Positions 1 through 6,570 of a stretch of 11,568 bases of DNA are shown here, in pieces. This DNA is from Evtepia sp. (GTDB lineage Bacteria > Bacillota > Clostridia > Oscillospirales > Oscillospiraceae): positions 1 to 11,568 of the forward strand of contig JAQSXW010000013.1 in the NCBI GenBank assembly GCA_029256465.1. Direction: 5' to 3'. Numbering within the stretch: position 1 is the stretch's first letter; each line of letters opens with the position of its first letter. A program made the position numbers and the translations under genes. Under the pieces are notes generated by a model. The model was not told where the DNA came from. It worked only from the letters and a program-made list of their open reading frames with translations, and ran no database searches.

Positions 1-1495
1 CAAACACTCGGGATTGCTCTGATTTCGGAACTCCGATTCCAGTATCGGATACCTTCAGAATGATATCTCCCTCGTTTTGTATGGTAATGGTAGCGCTCCC
101 ACCATTTCGGTTATATTTAATTGCATTGTCAAGCAGGTTATAAAGCATTTCTTCCAAAACGGATGGGATTCCCAAGATTTCTGCTGATTCACCAGAAACG
201 GAGACAGTAATACCAAACTCAGTAGCTTTCGCTTTTAGCCTAGAGACGACTTCCCTAGACAGGGTAAGCAGATTGACCAGCTCTTTTGGAGGGGGCGTGC
301 TTTCCTCAAGCTTGGAAAGGAACATGAGATCTTGAACCAAAGCAATGAGCCGTTTAGCTTCCTGATAGATGCTTTGTGAAAACTCGGGGATATCCTCGGG
401 CTTTGCCACCCCATTCATCATGATTTCTGCATAACCGGAAATTGCAGTAAGGGGGGTTTTTAGTTCATGCGATACATTGGCGGTAAATTCCCGACGAAGC
501 TTTTCACGTTCCTGCTTTTCCGTGACATCCATCAGAATGACAATGATTCCCTGCAAGGTATTCGCACTTGTGACCGGACTGACATATAGTTGGCATTGCC
601 GCCCGGCAATTTCAATAATTCGCTCCAAGGACAATCCTTGTGATGCGGATTGGATCGCCTCGCGGAATTGGTTGCTTCGGTTTAGTGAGAGAATATTGAC
701 ACCGACCGGATGCATTGCGTGGGTATTAAGCAGTTTCATTGCACTTTTGTTGTAGGACAAGACGGTTCCATCACCGTCTAAAACTAATAAACCCTCATTC
801 ATATTCTCAGTGACAGTACTGAATTCTGCTCGCTGCCTGTTTAGTTCCTCTATTTGCAGTTTGATTTGATTGCGTTGGTTCTTTATTCTCGTTAGCAAAG
901 GGACGATTTCGTCATACACCACACTATGTTCTGGATTGTCCAGATCAATGTTATTGATGGGACGTACAATTTTGCGTGTGGCCAAGGAGGCAATGGCAGC
1001 GGCGAGTAGGAAGGCAATGATTGCAATCAAGACTACCAACCAAAAGAGCTGATCATAAGTTGCAATGACACTTTCCGTCGCACTGGCCAACCGTAACACG
1101 GAGCCATCGCCTAGGAGAATGGCATAATAGTAGGTTTGCTCGCGCAACGTATCAGAATAACGGGTGCTTTCTCCAACGCCAGAGGAGAGAGCAGCCTGTA
1201 CTTCAGGTCGGTTCCGATGATTATCCATTTGAGCAGGATCAGTCGAACTGTCATAAAACACCGTGCCATCCGGAGCGATGATCGTTAGCCTGTGTCCCTG
1301 ATGCACCTCAATTTGTGATAGATAGTCTGTCCCGAAATGCTCGATGCCAGGTCGAAGGTAGGTTGCCTCGAGTGCGATTTCCTGCTTAATGGTATGAAAA
1401 AAGTGATTATAGGTAGTAATGGTAATCACAATAGAAGTGAGAATAACGGAAATCAATGCAAGCAGCATCGAAAAGAGAAATATTTTGCGCTTCAT
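1..1495 (-). CDS. phoR: Phosphate-regulon sensor histidine kinase PhoR (partial, C-terminus off window)
   Basis: Membrane sensor kinase that autophosphorylates under phosphate limitation and passes the phosphate to the response regulator encoded just upstream. I translated the open frame from the ATG at 1495; it stays open to base 1, giving 498 residues with the rest of the ATPase domain missing. Visible order: a transmembrane segment at about 7-27, an extracytoplasmic domain at about 28-150, a second transmembrane segment at about 151-173, a PAS-like domain at about 222-325, then the HisKA motif SHELKTP with phospho-acceptor His343. The N box LLDNAIKYN has Asn457, and the G1 box DTGIG starts at Asp484. 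The start overlaps the phoB stop as ATGA, with GGAGG five bases upstream. The kinase class is certain; the PhoR assignment rests on its position after phoU-phoB and on the PAS-containing layout. WalK-like kinases look similar but would not normally sit in a pst operon. Confidence 0.93.
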   Translation of the reverse strand, partial: MKRKIFLFSMLLALISVILTSIVITITTYNHFFHTIKQEIALEATYLRPGIEHFGTDYLSQIEVHQGHRLTIIAPDGTVFYDSSTDPAQMDNHRNRPEVQAALSSGVGESTRYSDTLREQTYYYAILLGDGSVLRLASATESVIATYDQLFWLVVLIAIIAFLLAAAIASLATRKIVRPINNIDLDNPEHSVVYDEIVPLLTRIKNQRNQIKLQIEELNRQRAEFSTVTENMNEGLLVLDGDGTVLSYNKSAMKLLNTHAMHPVGVNILSLNRSNQFREAIQSASQGLSLERIIEIAGRQCQLYVSPVTSANTLQGIIVILMDVTEKQEREKLRREFTANVSHELKTPLTAISGYAEIMMNGVAKPEDIPEFSQSIYQEAKRLIALVQDLMFLSKLEESTPPPKELVNLLTLSREVVSRLKAKATEFGITVSVSGESAEILGIPSVLEEMLYNLLDNAIKYNRNGGSATITIQNEGDIILKVSDTGIGVPKSEQSRVF

Positions 1496-2169
1496 ACGCC
1501 TCCTCCAATTCGATATCCGACCCCACGTACCGTTTCCACAAGATCGGCACATTCTCCAAATTTGGCCCTCAAGGTGCGGATATGGACATCTACCGTTCGG
1601 CTTTCTCCGTCAAAATCATAGCCCCATACACCAGACATAATCTGGTCGCGAGTAAGTACGATTCCCGGGTTTCGAAGCAAGAATACAAGTACATCAAATT
1701 CCTTAGGGGTCAGCGTAACCGGTGAATCAAATACGGTGACAAGATGCCGTGGTATGCTGACAAAAAGCCCACCAAGGCGATATTCATCTGGCTGTTTTTG
1801 CTCCGGTTCAGAACGCCGGAGTAGGCTCTTGACACGTGCAACCAATTCCATCATACCAAAGGGCTTTGGTAGATAGTCATCGGCGCCTAAATCTAATCCC
1901 AGCACCTTATCATATTCAGTGCCTTTTGCCGTCAGCATGATCACAGGCAATTTTGCCGTTGCCGGAGAGGAACGCAGCTTTTTTAGAACATCCAAGCCAT
2001 CCTCGTCTGGAAGCATGATGTCAAGCAATACGAGCTGTGGCACATGCATACGCATGGACTGCCAAAACTCCCCGGCGGTTGCAAAACCTTCCGTCTGTAG
2101 TCCGGAATTATTTAGAGTGTACACCACAAGTTTCCGGATGCTTGGTTCATCCTCCAGAAGGTAGATCAT
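1492..2169 (-). CDS. phoB: Phosphate-regulon response regulator PhoB/PhoP (OmpR family)
   Basis: A 225-residue two-domain transcription factor. The receiver domain (about 1-118) has the acidic pocket E6-D7, phospho-acceptor Asp50 in LLDIMLPD, Thr80 and the conserved Lys102 in LPKPF. The C-terminal winged-helix domain (about 128-222) has the OmpR-type features LTPKEFDVL, the RTVDVHIRTLRAKFG recognition-helix region and the VRGVGYRI wing. Phosphorylated protein should bind the direct repeats upstream of pstS. I chose ATG 2169 because it matches the usual family start (MIYLLEDEPS), has AGAGGG about seven bases upstream and overlaps the phoU stop as ATGA. An in-frame ATG at 2226 would add 19 unrelated residues. 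In Gram-positive literature the orthologue is usually called PhoP. Confidence 0.94.
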   Translation of the reverse strand: MIYLLEDEPSIRKLVVYTLNNSGLQTEGFATAGEFWQSMRMHVPQLVLLDIMLPDEDGLDVLKKLRSSPATAKLPVIMLTAKGTEYDKVLGLDLGADDYLPKPFGMMELVARVKSLLRRSEPEQKQPDEYRLGGLFVSIPRHLVTVFDSPVTLTPKEFDVLVFLLRNPGIVLTRDQIMSGVWGYDFDGESRTVDVHIRTLRAKFGECADLVETVRGVGYRIGGGV

Positions 2170-2828
2170 ACCATGCCCTCTGGACCAGTGATTTCCCTGC
2201 TCCCGGTTAAGGTGTAAAGTACCCATTCTGCAATGTTCGTCGCATGATCACCGATGCGCTCAAAGTATTTGGCAATCATCAAGAGATCCAGACATTCACC
2301 AGCAAGACGGCTATCATTGAGTAGCTGTTGGACTAGTTCCTGTTTGACCTGTGTAAATAAATCGTCGACTACATCATCATAGTCAATCACCGCTTTGGCC
2401 AGCTCTAGATTGTTGTTAACAAAGGAGTCTATGCTTTCAGTCACCATTTTGATGGTGGCACGCGCCATATCGCCAATATGGATATCACTTTTGACTGGGC
2501 TTCCCTTCATAAAGACAGACAGTTCAGCAATGTCTAGACCTTGATCTCCAATACGCTCCATATCAGTAATCATTTTTTGTGCAGCGTTGATGCGACGAAG
2601 GTCACCTGCTACCGGCTGTTCATGCAATATGAGTCGAAAGCACATTTGTTCAATATCATGTTCCAGAAAATTGATCTCATCCTCAATTGCGGCCGTCTTT
2701 TCTAAATAGTTTTCATTGCCATCGAGCAAAGCTTTGGCTGCATTTGCAATGATGTCCTCGCACAAGGCACCCATGTGGATCAGGCTCGTGTGCAATGTTT
2801 CTAGTTGCTTGTCAAATCTAGGTCGCAT
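2166..2828 (-). CDS. phoU: Phosphate signalling regulator PhoU
   Basis: A cytoplasmic 220-residue protein, the normal PhoU length, made of two tandem three-helix PhoU domains (about 15-105 and 118-208). Each carries the metal-binding signature: D89-E91-R92-G94-D95 in the first, and FERIGDHATNIAE with E190 and D194 in the second. In characterised systems PhoU communicates the Pst transporter state to the PhoR kinase and keeps the regulon off when phosphate is plentiful. The ATG directly abuts the pstB stop (TAAATG) and is preceded by GGGGAGG at about nine bases, so it is translated as part of the pst operon. Its stop overlaps the phoB start. Confidence 0.96.
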   Translation of the reverse strand: MRPRFDKQLETLHTSLIHMGALCEDIIANAAKALLDGNENYLEKTAAIEDEINFLEHDIEQMCFRLILHEQPVAGDLRRINAAQKMITDMERIGDQGLDIAELSVFMKGSPVKSDIHIGDMARATIKMVTESIDSFVNNNLELAKAVIDYDDVVDDLFTQVKQELVQQLLNDSRLAGECLDLLMIAKYFERIGDHATNIAEWVLYTLTGSREITGPEGMV

Positions 2829-3578
2829 TTAACCAAACCTCCCCGTAATATAATCCTCGGTTCGCTTATCTTTGGGCATGGAGAAAATCCGATCAGTTGC
2901 ATCAAACTCGACCAATTCTCCTAAAAGGAAATAGGCGGTCTTGTCGGAGATCCGGGCGGCTTGTTGCATGTTATGAGTTACAATAACAATAGTATACTTC
3001 ATCTTCAGCTCACTGACAAGATCCTCAATTTTTAATGTAGAAATCGGATCGAGAGCTGATGTTGGTTCATCCATCAAGAGAATCTCGGGTTCTACAGCGA
3101 GTGCACGAGCGATGCAAATACGCTGCTGTTGTCCACCTGAAAGACCGAGGGCACTTTTTTTCAGGCGATCTTTTGTTTCCTCCCAAATGGCTGCTGACCG
3201 CAAAGAGGCTTCCACAATTTCGTCCAGTTTAACTTTGGAACGGATTCCATGCGTGCGAGGGCCATAGGCAATGTTGTCGTAAATACTCATAGGGAAGGGG
3301 TTTGGCTTTTGAAATACCATTCCCACACGTTTTCTAAGCAAATTGATATCCATGTCACCATAAATATCTTGGCCATCCAGTGTGATAGTACCTTTGATCT
3401 TACAACCCTCGACGAGATCGTTCATACGGTTTAAGGTTTTCAGAAAGGTAGATTTTCCACACCCAGACGGTCCGATAAAAGCAGTGACATCATTTTGATG
3501 AATTGACATGTTGATGTTTTTCAGAGCCTGAAAACTATCATAGTAAAGGTCTAAATTTTGAACGTTAATTTTGTCCAT
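2829..3578 (-). CDS. pstB: Phosphate ABC transporter ATP-binding protein PstB
   Basis: The ATPase subunit that powers phosphate import through PstC/PstA; 249 residues, the usual length. Visible motifs: Walker [10 protein letters not shown] at 36-44, Q-loop Gln90 in [12 protein letters not shown] signature LSGGQQQR at 146-153, Walker B ILLMDEP ending at 172 with catalytic Glu171, D-loop ALD at 175-177, and H-loop His202. The [11 protein letters not shown] stretch after the Q-loop is typical of PstB. I chose ATG 3578 because AGGAGG lies five bases upstream and the protein then begins like other PstBs (MDKINVQNL). The frame is open further upstream to 3746, but those residues are the antisense-frame reading of pstA. 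The first 14 bases overlap the end of pstA, whose Ser-Gly-Gly codons double as the ribosome binding site. Confidence 0.97.
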   Translation of the reverse strand: MDKINVQNLDLYYDSFQALKNINMSIHQNDVTAFIGPSGCGKSTFLKTLNRMNDLVEGCKIKGTITLDGQDIYGDMDINLLRKRVGMVFQKPNPFPMSIYDNIAYGPRTHGIRSKVKLDEIVEASLRSAAIWEETKDRLKKSALGLSGGQQQRICIARALAVEPEILLMDEPTSALDPISTLKIEDLVSELKMKYTIVIVTHNMQQAARISDKTAYFLLGELVEFDATDRIFSMPKDKRTEDYITGRFG

Positions 3579-4407
3579 GATTTCCTCCTGACATCCGTTT
3601 CGCCAGCCACCCGGAGCAGGCATTGATGATGAGCACCAAAACAAGTAGCACGACTGCAGTTGCATAGGCCTGATTAACATGAAGTCCTTCGCTGGATAGG
3701 TTGTACATGTGCACCGATAAGGTGCGGGTTGAGTCCAGTAAACCACCTGGAATCTTCGCGAGCGTACCGGCAGTAAAGATCAGTGCAGCCGTTTCGCCAA
3801 CGATTCGTCCCACAGCGAGGATGATACCGGCAAGAATGCCTGGAATTGCCGCAGGAAGTACAATAGATATCACGGTGCGCAAGCGCCCGGCACCCAGTCC
3901 AAAGCTACCTTCTCGGTAAGCATCTGGAACAGAAAGGAGTGCTTCTTCCGTGGTACGCATGATGAGTGGCAGAATCATTATGGTTAAGGTGCAAGTGCCG
4001 GAGATCAGTGAAACCCCCCATTGTAGCGCAACAACAAAAAAGATAAACCCGAAAAGACCATAGACAATAGAGGGGATTCCGGCCAGAACCTCAGCTGCCA
4101 TTCTGATGTACTTGACCAAACGGTTGCCGCGCCGTGCATATTCGCACAGATAAACTGCGGAGAAAATGCCAATTGGGCCCGCGATCAAAAGGGAAAGGAT
4201 CGTCATGATCATGGTATTGATGAAGGCTGGCACACACGACACGTTCTCGCTTGTATAGTTCCAAGCGAAGAGAGATGGCTTTAAGTGGGGGACACCTTTG
4301 ATCAGGATATACCCAACAAGGCACAGAATTACCAAGATTGTCAATGCGGCGGAGGCCTTAACCAAGAAATTCAATAGGGTAGAAAGTGTGTCTTTTCTTT
4401 TCTTCAT
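3565..4407 (-). CDS. pstA: Phosphate ABC transporter permease PstA
   Basis: One of the two membrane subunits forming the phosphate channel; 280 residues with about six hydrophobic segments, the first at about 18-38. The PstA/PstC-specific [11 protein letters not shown] motif is at 110-120. The cytoplasmic EAA-type coupling loop that contacts PstB is at about 155-190 ([13 protein letters not shown] followed by LGAGRLRTV). The start ATG overlaps the pstC stop as ATGA, with a GGGGGA ribosome binding site upstream. It is assigned as PstA rather than PstC because it is second in the permease pair and has the short N-terminal cytoplasmic tail and PstA-like sequence. Confidence 0.95.
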   Translation of the reverse strand: MKKRKDTLSTLLNFLVKASAALTILVILCLVGYILIKGVPHLKPSLFAWNYTSENVSCVPAFINTMIMTILSLLIAGPIGIFSAVYLCEYARRGNRLVKYIRMAAEVLAGIPSIVYGLFGFIFFVVALQWGVSLISGTCTLTIMILPLIMRTTEEALLSVPDAYREGSFGLGAGRLRTVISIVLPAAIPGILAGIILAVGRIVGETAALIFTAGTLAKIPGGLLDSTRTLSVHMYNLSSEGLHVNQAYATAVVLLVLVLIINACSGWLAKRMSGGNHGQN

Positions 4408-5252
4408 GCCAGTTTCCCCCGTTTCAAAAGGGATAAGATTACATTGATCAGCAGAATGAACACGAACAGCACCACAGCCGTGGCAATCAGTGCCTCTCGG
4501 TGGAGGTCTGCAGCATAACCCATTTCCAGGACAATATTGGCCGTCAGGGTACGCACCCCACTCGTTATGCTTTCGGGGATCACCGCTTGGTTACCAGCCA
4601 CCATAATGACCGCCATGGTTTCTCCGATTGCTCGTCCAATTCCCAGAACAGTTGCTGCAAAAATACCGGATTTGGCTGCAGGTAAGACGGCAAAGAAGAC
4701 ACTTCTTTCATGGCTTGCGCCAAGCGCCAGCGAACCTTCATAGTAGCTGTTCGGCACAGCACGTATCGCGGATTCAGAAACAGTGATGATGGTTGGTAAA
4801 ATCATAATACCCAACAAAATAGAAGTAGTTAAAATGCTCTTGCCTCCACCTGTCAGGATTCGTATTAGCGGTACCAGGACGACCAAGCCGAAAAAACCAT
4901 AAATAATGGAGGGTATACCCGCCATGAGGGATACGGCAGGACGGAGCACCCGATTCATCCGCTTGGAGCTGAAGCGCGCAATAAATACTGCTGTGAGGAC
5001 CCCCAACGGAACTCCAATGAGAATAGCCCCAGCTGTGACATAGAGACTACCCAAAATCATCGGCGCGATGCCAAAGATGTTGTTGCCTGGTTTCCACTTT
5101 GTCCCGAGCAAAAACTTAAGCGGACCAATTTCACCGATCGCTGGTAATCCGTTCGCAAACAGGAACAAGCAAATTAGCAGTACACAGAGAATGGATACGC
5201 AGGCACAAAGTAGAAAAAGATATTTCATAATAGATTCTTTGATGTGATTCAT
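4404..5252 (-). CDS. pstC: Phosphate ABC transporter permease PstC
   Basis: The partner permease of PstA; 282 residues. A strong N-terminal membrane segment lies at about 10-34. The region around 45-60 (FLLGTKWKP) is characteristic of PstC, followed by FGIAPMILGSL starting a second segment. The conserved GIPSIIYGFFG motif is at 112-122 and the EAA loop at about 160-195 (ESAIRAVPNSYYEG, then LGAS). I chose ATG 5252 because GGGAG sits about six bases upstream. An in-frame upstream ATG at 5312 would add 20 residues spanning the terminator-like hairpin in the gap and lacks family support. Confidence 0.95.
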   Translation of the reverse strand: MNHIKESIMKYLFLLCACVSILCVLLICLFLFANGLPAIGEIGPLKFLLGTKWKPGNNIFGIAPMILGSLYVTAGAILIGVPLGVLTAVFIARFSSKRMNRVLRPAVSLMAGIPSIIYGFFGLVVLVPLIRILTGGGKSILTTSILLGIMILPTIITVSESAIRAVPNSYYEGSLALGASHERSVFFAVLPAAKSGIFAATVLGIGRAIGETMAVIMVAGNQAVIPESITSGVRTLTANIVLEMGYAADLHREALIATAVVLFVFILLINVILSLLKRGKLA

Positions 5253-5266
5253 AATAACTCCCTTAC

Positions 5267-5291
5267 AAAAAACCGGAGTATGGTCCCGGCT
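5267..5291 (-). terminator. Terminator-like hairpin between pstS and pstC (possible attenuator)
   Basis: On the minus strand an AGCCGG arm pairs with CCGGTT, with loop GGACCATACT between them and a run of six T from 5272 to 5267. An alternative five-base stem, GGAGT with ACTCC, overlaps it. It lies in the only sizeable gap of the operon, between the pstS stop and the pstC ribosome binding site. The stem is short (six pairs, one G-U), so partial termination is more likely than a full stop. This fits the common need for more binding protein than permease, but the function is inferred. Confidence 0.5.
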
Positions 5292-5324
5292 CACTCCAAC
5301 AGATTTATGCAAAGATGATGCATG

Positions 5325-6194
5325 TTAGGAAAGCTCTGACCAGTCTTTCACGCTGCGGGTAAAAACTTGCTTGACCTGTTCTTTGCTGAGATTATTCAGC
5401 GGATTTTCGTTGTTGACAACGACCACAATGCCATCCAGCGCAATGACGGTGGAGACAAGCCCTTTCTCCAATTCGCTGTCTTTGAGTGAGCGGGAGGCCA
5501 TGCCAATGTCGCAAATTCCTTCGATGGCCGAGTTCATGCCAGTCGTTGAATCACTTTGCTGGATCTCGATTTTGGCAGCAGGATTGATTGCCTCATAGCT
5601 TTCCTTCAATGCTTCCATGACGGGAGAGACCGAGGAAGATCCTGCCACCACCACTTTGCCCGCCGCTTTGGTTCCGTGATAGGATGCCGTAATGTCCATG
5701 GGGATATACCCTTTGCTTTCGACGACTTTCTGGCCTTGGGTGCTCACAATAAAGGAGATAAAGTCCTGCGAGGTTGGACTCAGTTCGCCTTTGGTTGCAA
5801 TATTAAAGGGGCGTGAACTGGTATAGCTGCCATCCTTAATGCTTTCTACACTGGGAGCGACACCATCAATGCTGAGAGCCTTCACGCTATCATTCAGTGA
5901 TCCCAAAGAAATGTAGCCGATTGCGGATTTGTCTCCCGCAACGGATGTCAAAATCACTGAGGTATTGTTTGTGATCTCAGCACGTTCATAGGTGGTGTCT
6001 ATTTTATTGCCGTTATCATCTTTCTCTTCCAGTTCAAACAGCTGGATAAAAGCGCCGCGTGTGCCGGAGCCATCTTCACGAGAGACCACAGTAATTTGGT
6101 TGTTTTTCCCCTCTGACGAGTTTCCAGATTTGCAACCTGCTACAGTAAGAAGCAGGAGAGAAACCATCATCACAAAGATGAGGGCTTTTTTCAT
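5325..6194 (-). CDS. pstS: Phosphate ABC transporter substrate-binding lipoprotein PstS, circularly permuted
   Basis: Extracellular lipoprotein that captures phosphate and delivers it to PstCA; 289 residues. The signal peptide has a hydrophobic core at 4-19 and lipobox VAGC with lipidated Cys21. The segment order is unusual. The phosphate-binding motif SREDGSGTRGAF (R39, D41, S43, G44, T45), normally mid-protein, comes right after the lipid anchor. It is followed by the GYISLGSLNDSVKAL and RPFN blocks. The canonical N-terminal strand and loop, VVVAGSSSVSPVM, appears only at about 181-193, with DIGMASR at 229-235. The protein stops at VFTRSVKDWSELS, which in ordinary PstS leads directly into the SREDGSGT motif. 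All expected blocks are present, so it is probably functional. The start has GGAGG seven bases upstream. It is the first gene of the operon, downstream of a Pho box. Confidence 0.94.
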   Translation of the reverse strand: MKKALIFVMMVSLLLLTVAGCKSGNSSEGKNNQITVVSREDGSGTRGAFIQLFELEEKDDNGNKIDTTYERAEITNNTSVILTSVAGDKSAIGYISLGSLNDSVKALSIDGVAPSVESIKDGSYTSSRPFNIATKGELSPTSQDFISFIVSTQGQKVVESKGYIPMDITASYHGTKAAGKVVVAGSSSVSPVMEALKESYEAINPAAKIEIQQSDSTTGMNSAIEGICDIGMASRSLKDSELEKGLVSTVIALDGIVVVVNNENPLNNLSKEQVKQVFTRSVKDWSELS

Positions 6195-6236
6195 ATTGAT
6201 ACCTCCGGATTAGTCATATATTTTTTACCGAATCTT

Positions 6237-6242
6237 AAGATA
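6237..6242 (-). promoter_or_regulatory. Candidate -10 element of the pstS promoter
   Basis: On the minus strand TATCTT (4 of 6 to consensus) lies about ten bases downstream of the last Pho-box repeat, the spacing seen in PhoB-activated promoters where the Pho box replaces the -35. It overlaps a perfect 10-bp palindrome, ATCTTAAGAT (6232-6241). A second A/T-rich candidate, TATATG near 6215-6220, cannot be excluded. Confidence 0.35.
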
Positions 6243-6251
6243 GAATTCCAA

Positions 6252-6292
6252 CGTTAAATCTAAAATCTTGGGAATGTTAAATTTATGTTAAA
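6252..6292 (-). promoter_or_regulatory. Pho box: PhoB/PhoP binding repeats upstream of pstS
   Basis: Two identical TTTAACA heptamers on the minus strand (plus-strand TGTTAAA at 6275-6281 and 6286-6292) are spaced exactly 11 bp apart. A third close copy, TTTAACG, is at 6252-6258, 23 bp from the nearest. The 11-bp period and the TT-A-ACA core match the known layout of PhoB and Gram-positive PhoP binding sites. Placement just upstream of pstS, in an operon encoding the regulator itself, supports autoregulation. The repeats are seen directly; binding is inferred. Confidence 0.8.
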
Positions 6293-6337
6293 TTGTTCGA
6301 TTTTCGTATATTTGGCCTAGTTGGGGAGAGAATTCGA

Positions 6338-6366
6338 TTGACAAAGCAGAAAATATATGGTATAAA
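6338..6366 (+). promoter_or_regulatory. Sigma-A promoter of the riboswitch-ATPase transcript
   Basis: A perfect -35 TTGACA (6338-6343), a 17-base spacer and -10 TATAAA (6361-6366), with TGG immediately before the -10 forming an extended -10. The start site would fall near 6373, just two bases before the 5' arm of riboswitch helix P1, so the leader begins with the aptamer. This is a strong promoter, consistent with control by premature termination rather than by initiation. Confidence 0.88.
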
Positions 6367-6374
6367 AGAAAAAC

Positions 6375-6464
6375 GATAAGGGAGTAGTCGGCGCTTCGGC
6401 GTGGTGAAGCCAACATCACTGGAACCTTGTGTTCTTGGTTTTATCTGAAATGACAAGACTTATC
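6375..6464 (+). promoter_or_regulatory. yybP-ykoY family Mn2+ riboswitch aptamer
   Basis: Helix P1 is closed by GATAAG (6375-6380) with CTTATC (6459-6464). Immediately inside the 5' arm is the family hallmark GGAGTAG, here preceded by G (6380-6387), and just before the 3' arm is the hallmark ACAAGAC (6453-6459). Between them are a small hairpin capped by a cUUCGg tetraloop (6394-6399), the GCCAACATCA segment typical of the docking loop (6409-6418), and a short stem formed by AACC and GGTT around 6423-6440. In the characterised family, Mn2+ binding stabilises P1 and turns expression on, and P-type ATPases are among the known downstream genes. Assignment is from recognised motifs, not a covariance-model search. 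Confidence 0.87.
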
Positions 6465-6490
6465 TGCCGCTGGCAGAGGAGTCTTTTTTT
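6455..6490 (+). terminator. Riboswitch intrinsic terminator T1, mutually exclusive with P1
   Basis: The 5' arm 6455-6468 (AAGACTTATCTGCC) pairs with 6472-6485 around loop GCT, with one A-G mismatch and one G-U pair, followed by a T run to 6490 and a second T run at 6492-6498. Bases 6459-6464 of this stem are the 3' arm of riboswitch helix P1, so only one of the two can form. This gives the expected logic: no ligand, terminate; ligand, read through into the ATPase gene. Confidence 0.88.
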
Positions 6491-6498
6491 GTTTTTTT

Positions 6499-6537
6499 AT
6501 GCCTCTGCAGCAAATGAGCCGCAGGGGTGTTTTTTTT
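6499..6537 (+). terminator. Second tandem terminator T2 in the ATPase leader
   Basis: The 5' arm 6499-6508 (ATGCCTCTGC) pairs with 6521-6530 (GCAGGGGTGT), a ten-pair helix including three or four G-U wobbles, with a 12-base loop and T tract 6530-6537. Its 5' arm (CCTCTGC, 6502-6508) is also perfectly complementary to GCAGAGG (6473-6479) in the 3' arm of T1. The hairpin may therefore be prevented when T1 is opened. It lies 33 bases before the ATPase start. Confidence 0.72.
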
Positions 6538-6570
6538 GCCCTCGTGAGAAAGAGATAGGAGTAAGATGGA

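Noticed and set aside
477..1725. Several plus-strand open frames opposite phoR and phoB
   Set aside because: They are antisense shadows. The minus strand encodes a continuous kinase with all expected motifs, confirmed by translating through the region.
2170..2226. Longer PhoB start at 2226
   Set aside because: The added 19 residues precede the normal receiver-domain start and overlap the end of phoU; ATG 2169 is translationally coupled through ATGA.
3579..3746. Upstream in-frame extension of PstB to 3746 (56 extra residues)
   Set aside because: It lies inside pstA in another frame, has no PstB homology by eye, and ATG 3578 has an excellent AGGAGG site.
6375..6464. Alternative identity as a NiCo, M-box or other metal riboswitch
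   Set aside because: The GGGAGTAG and ACAAGAC motifs flanking P1 are hallmarks of yybP-ykoY and do not fit the other classes.
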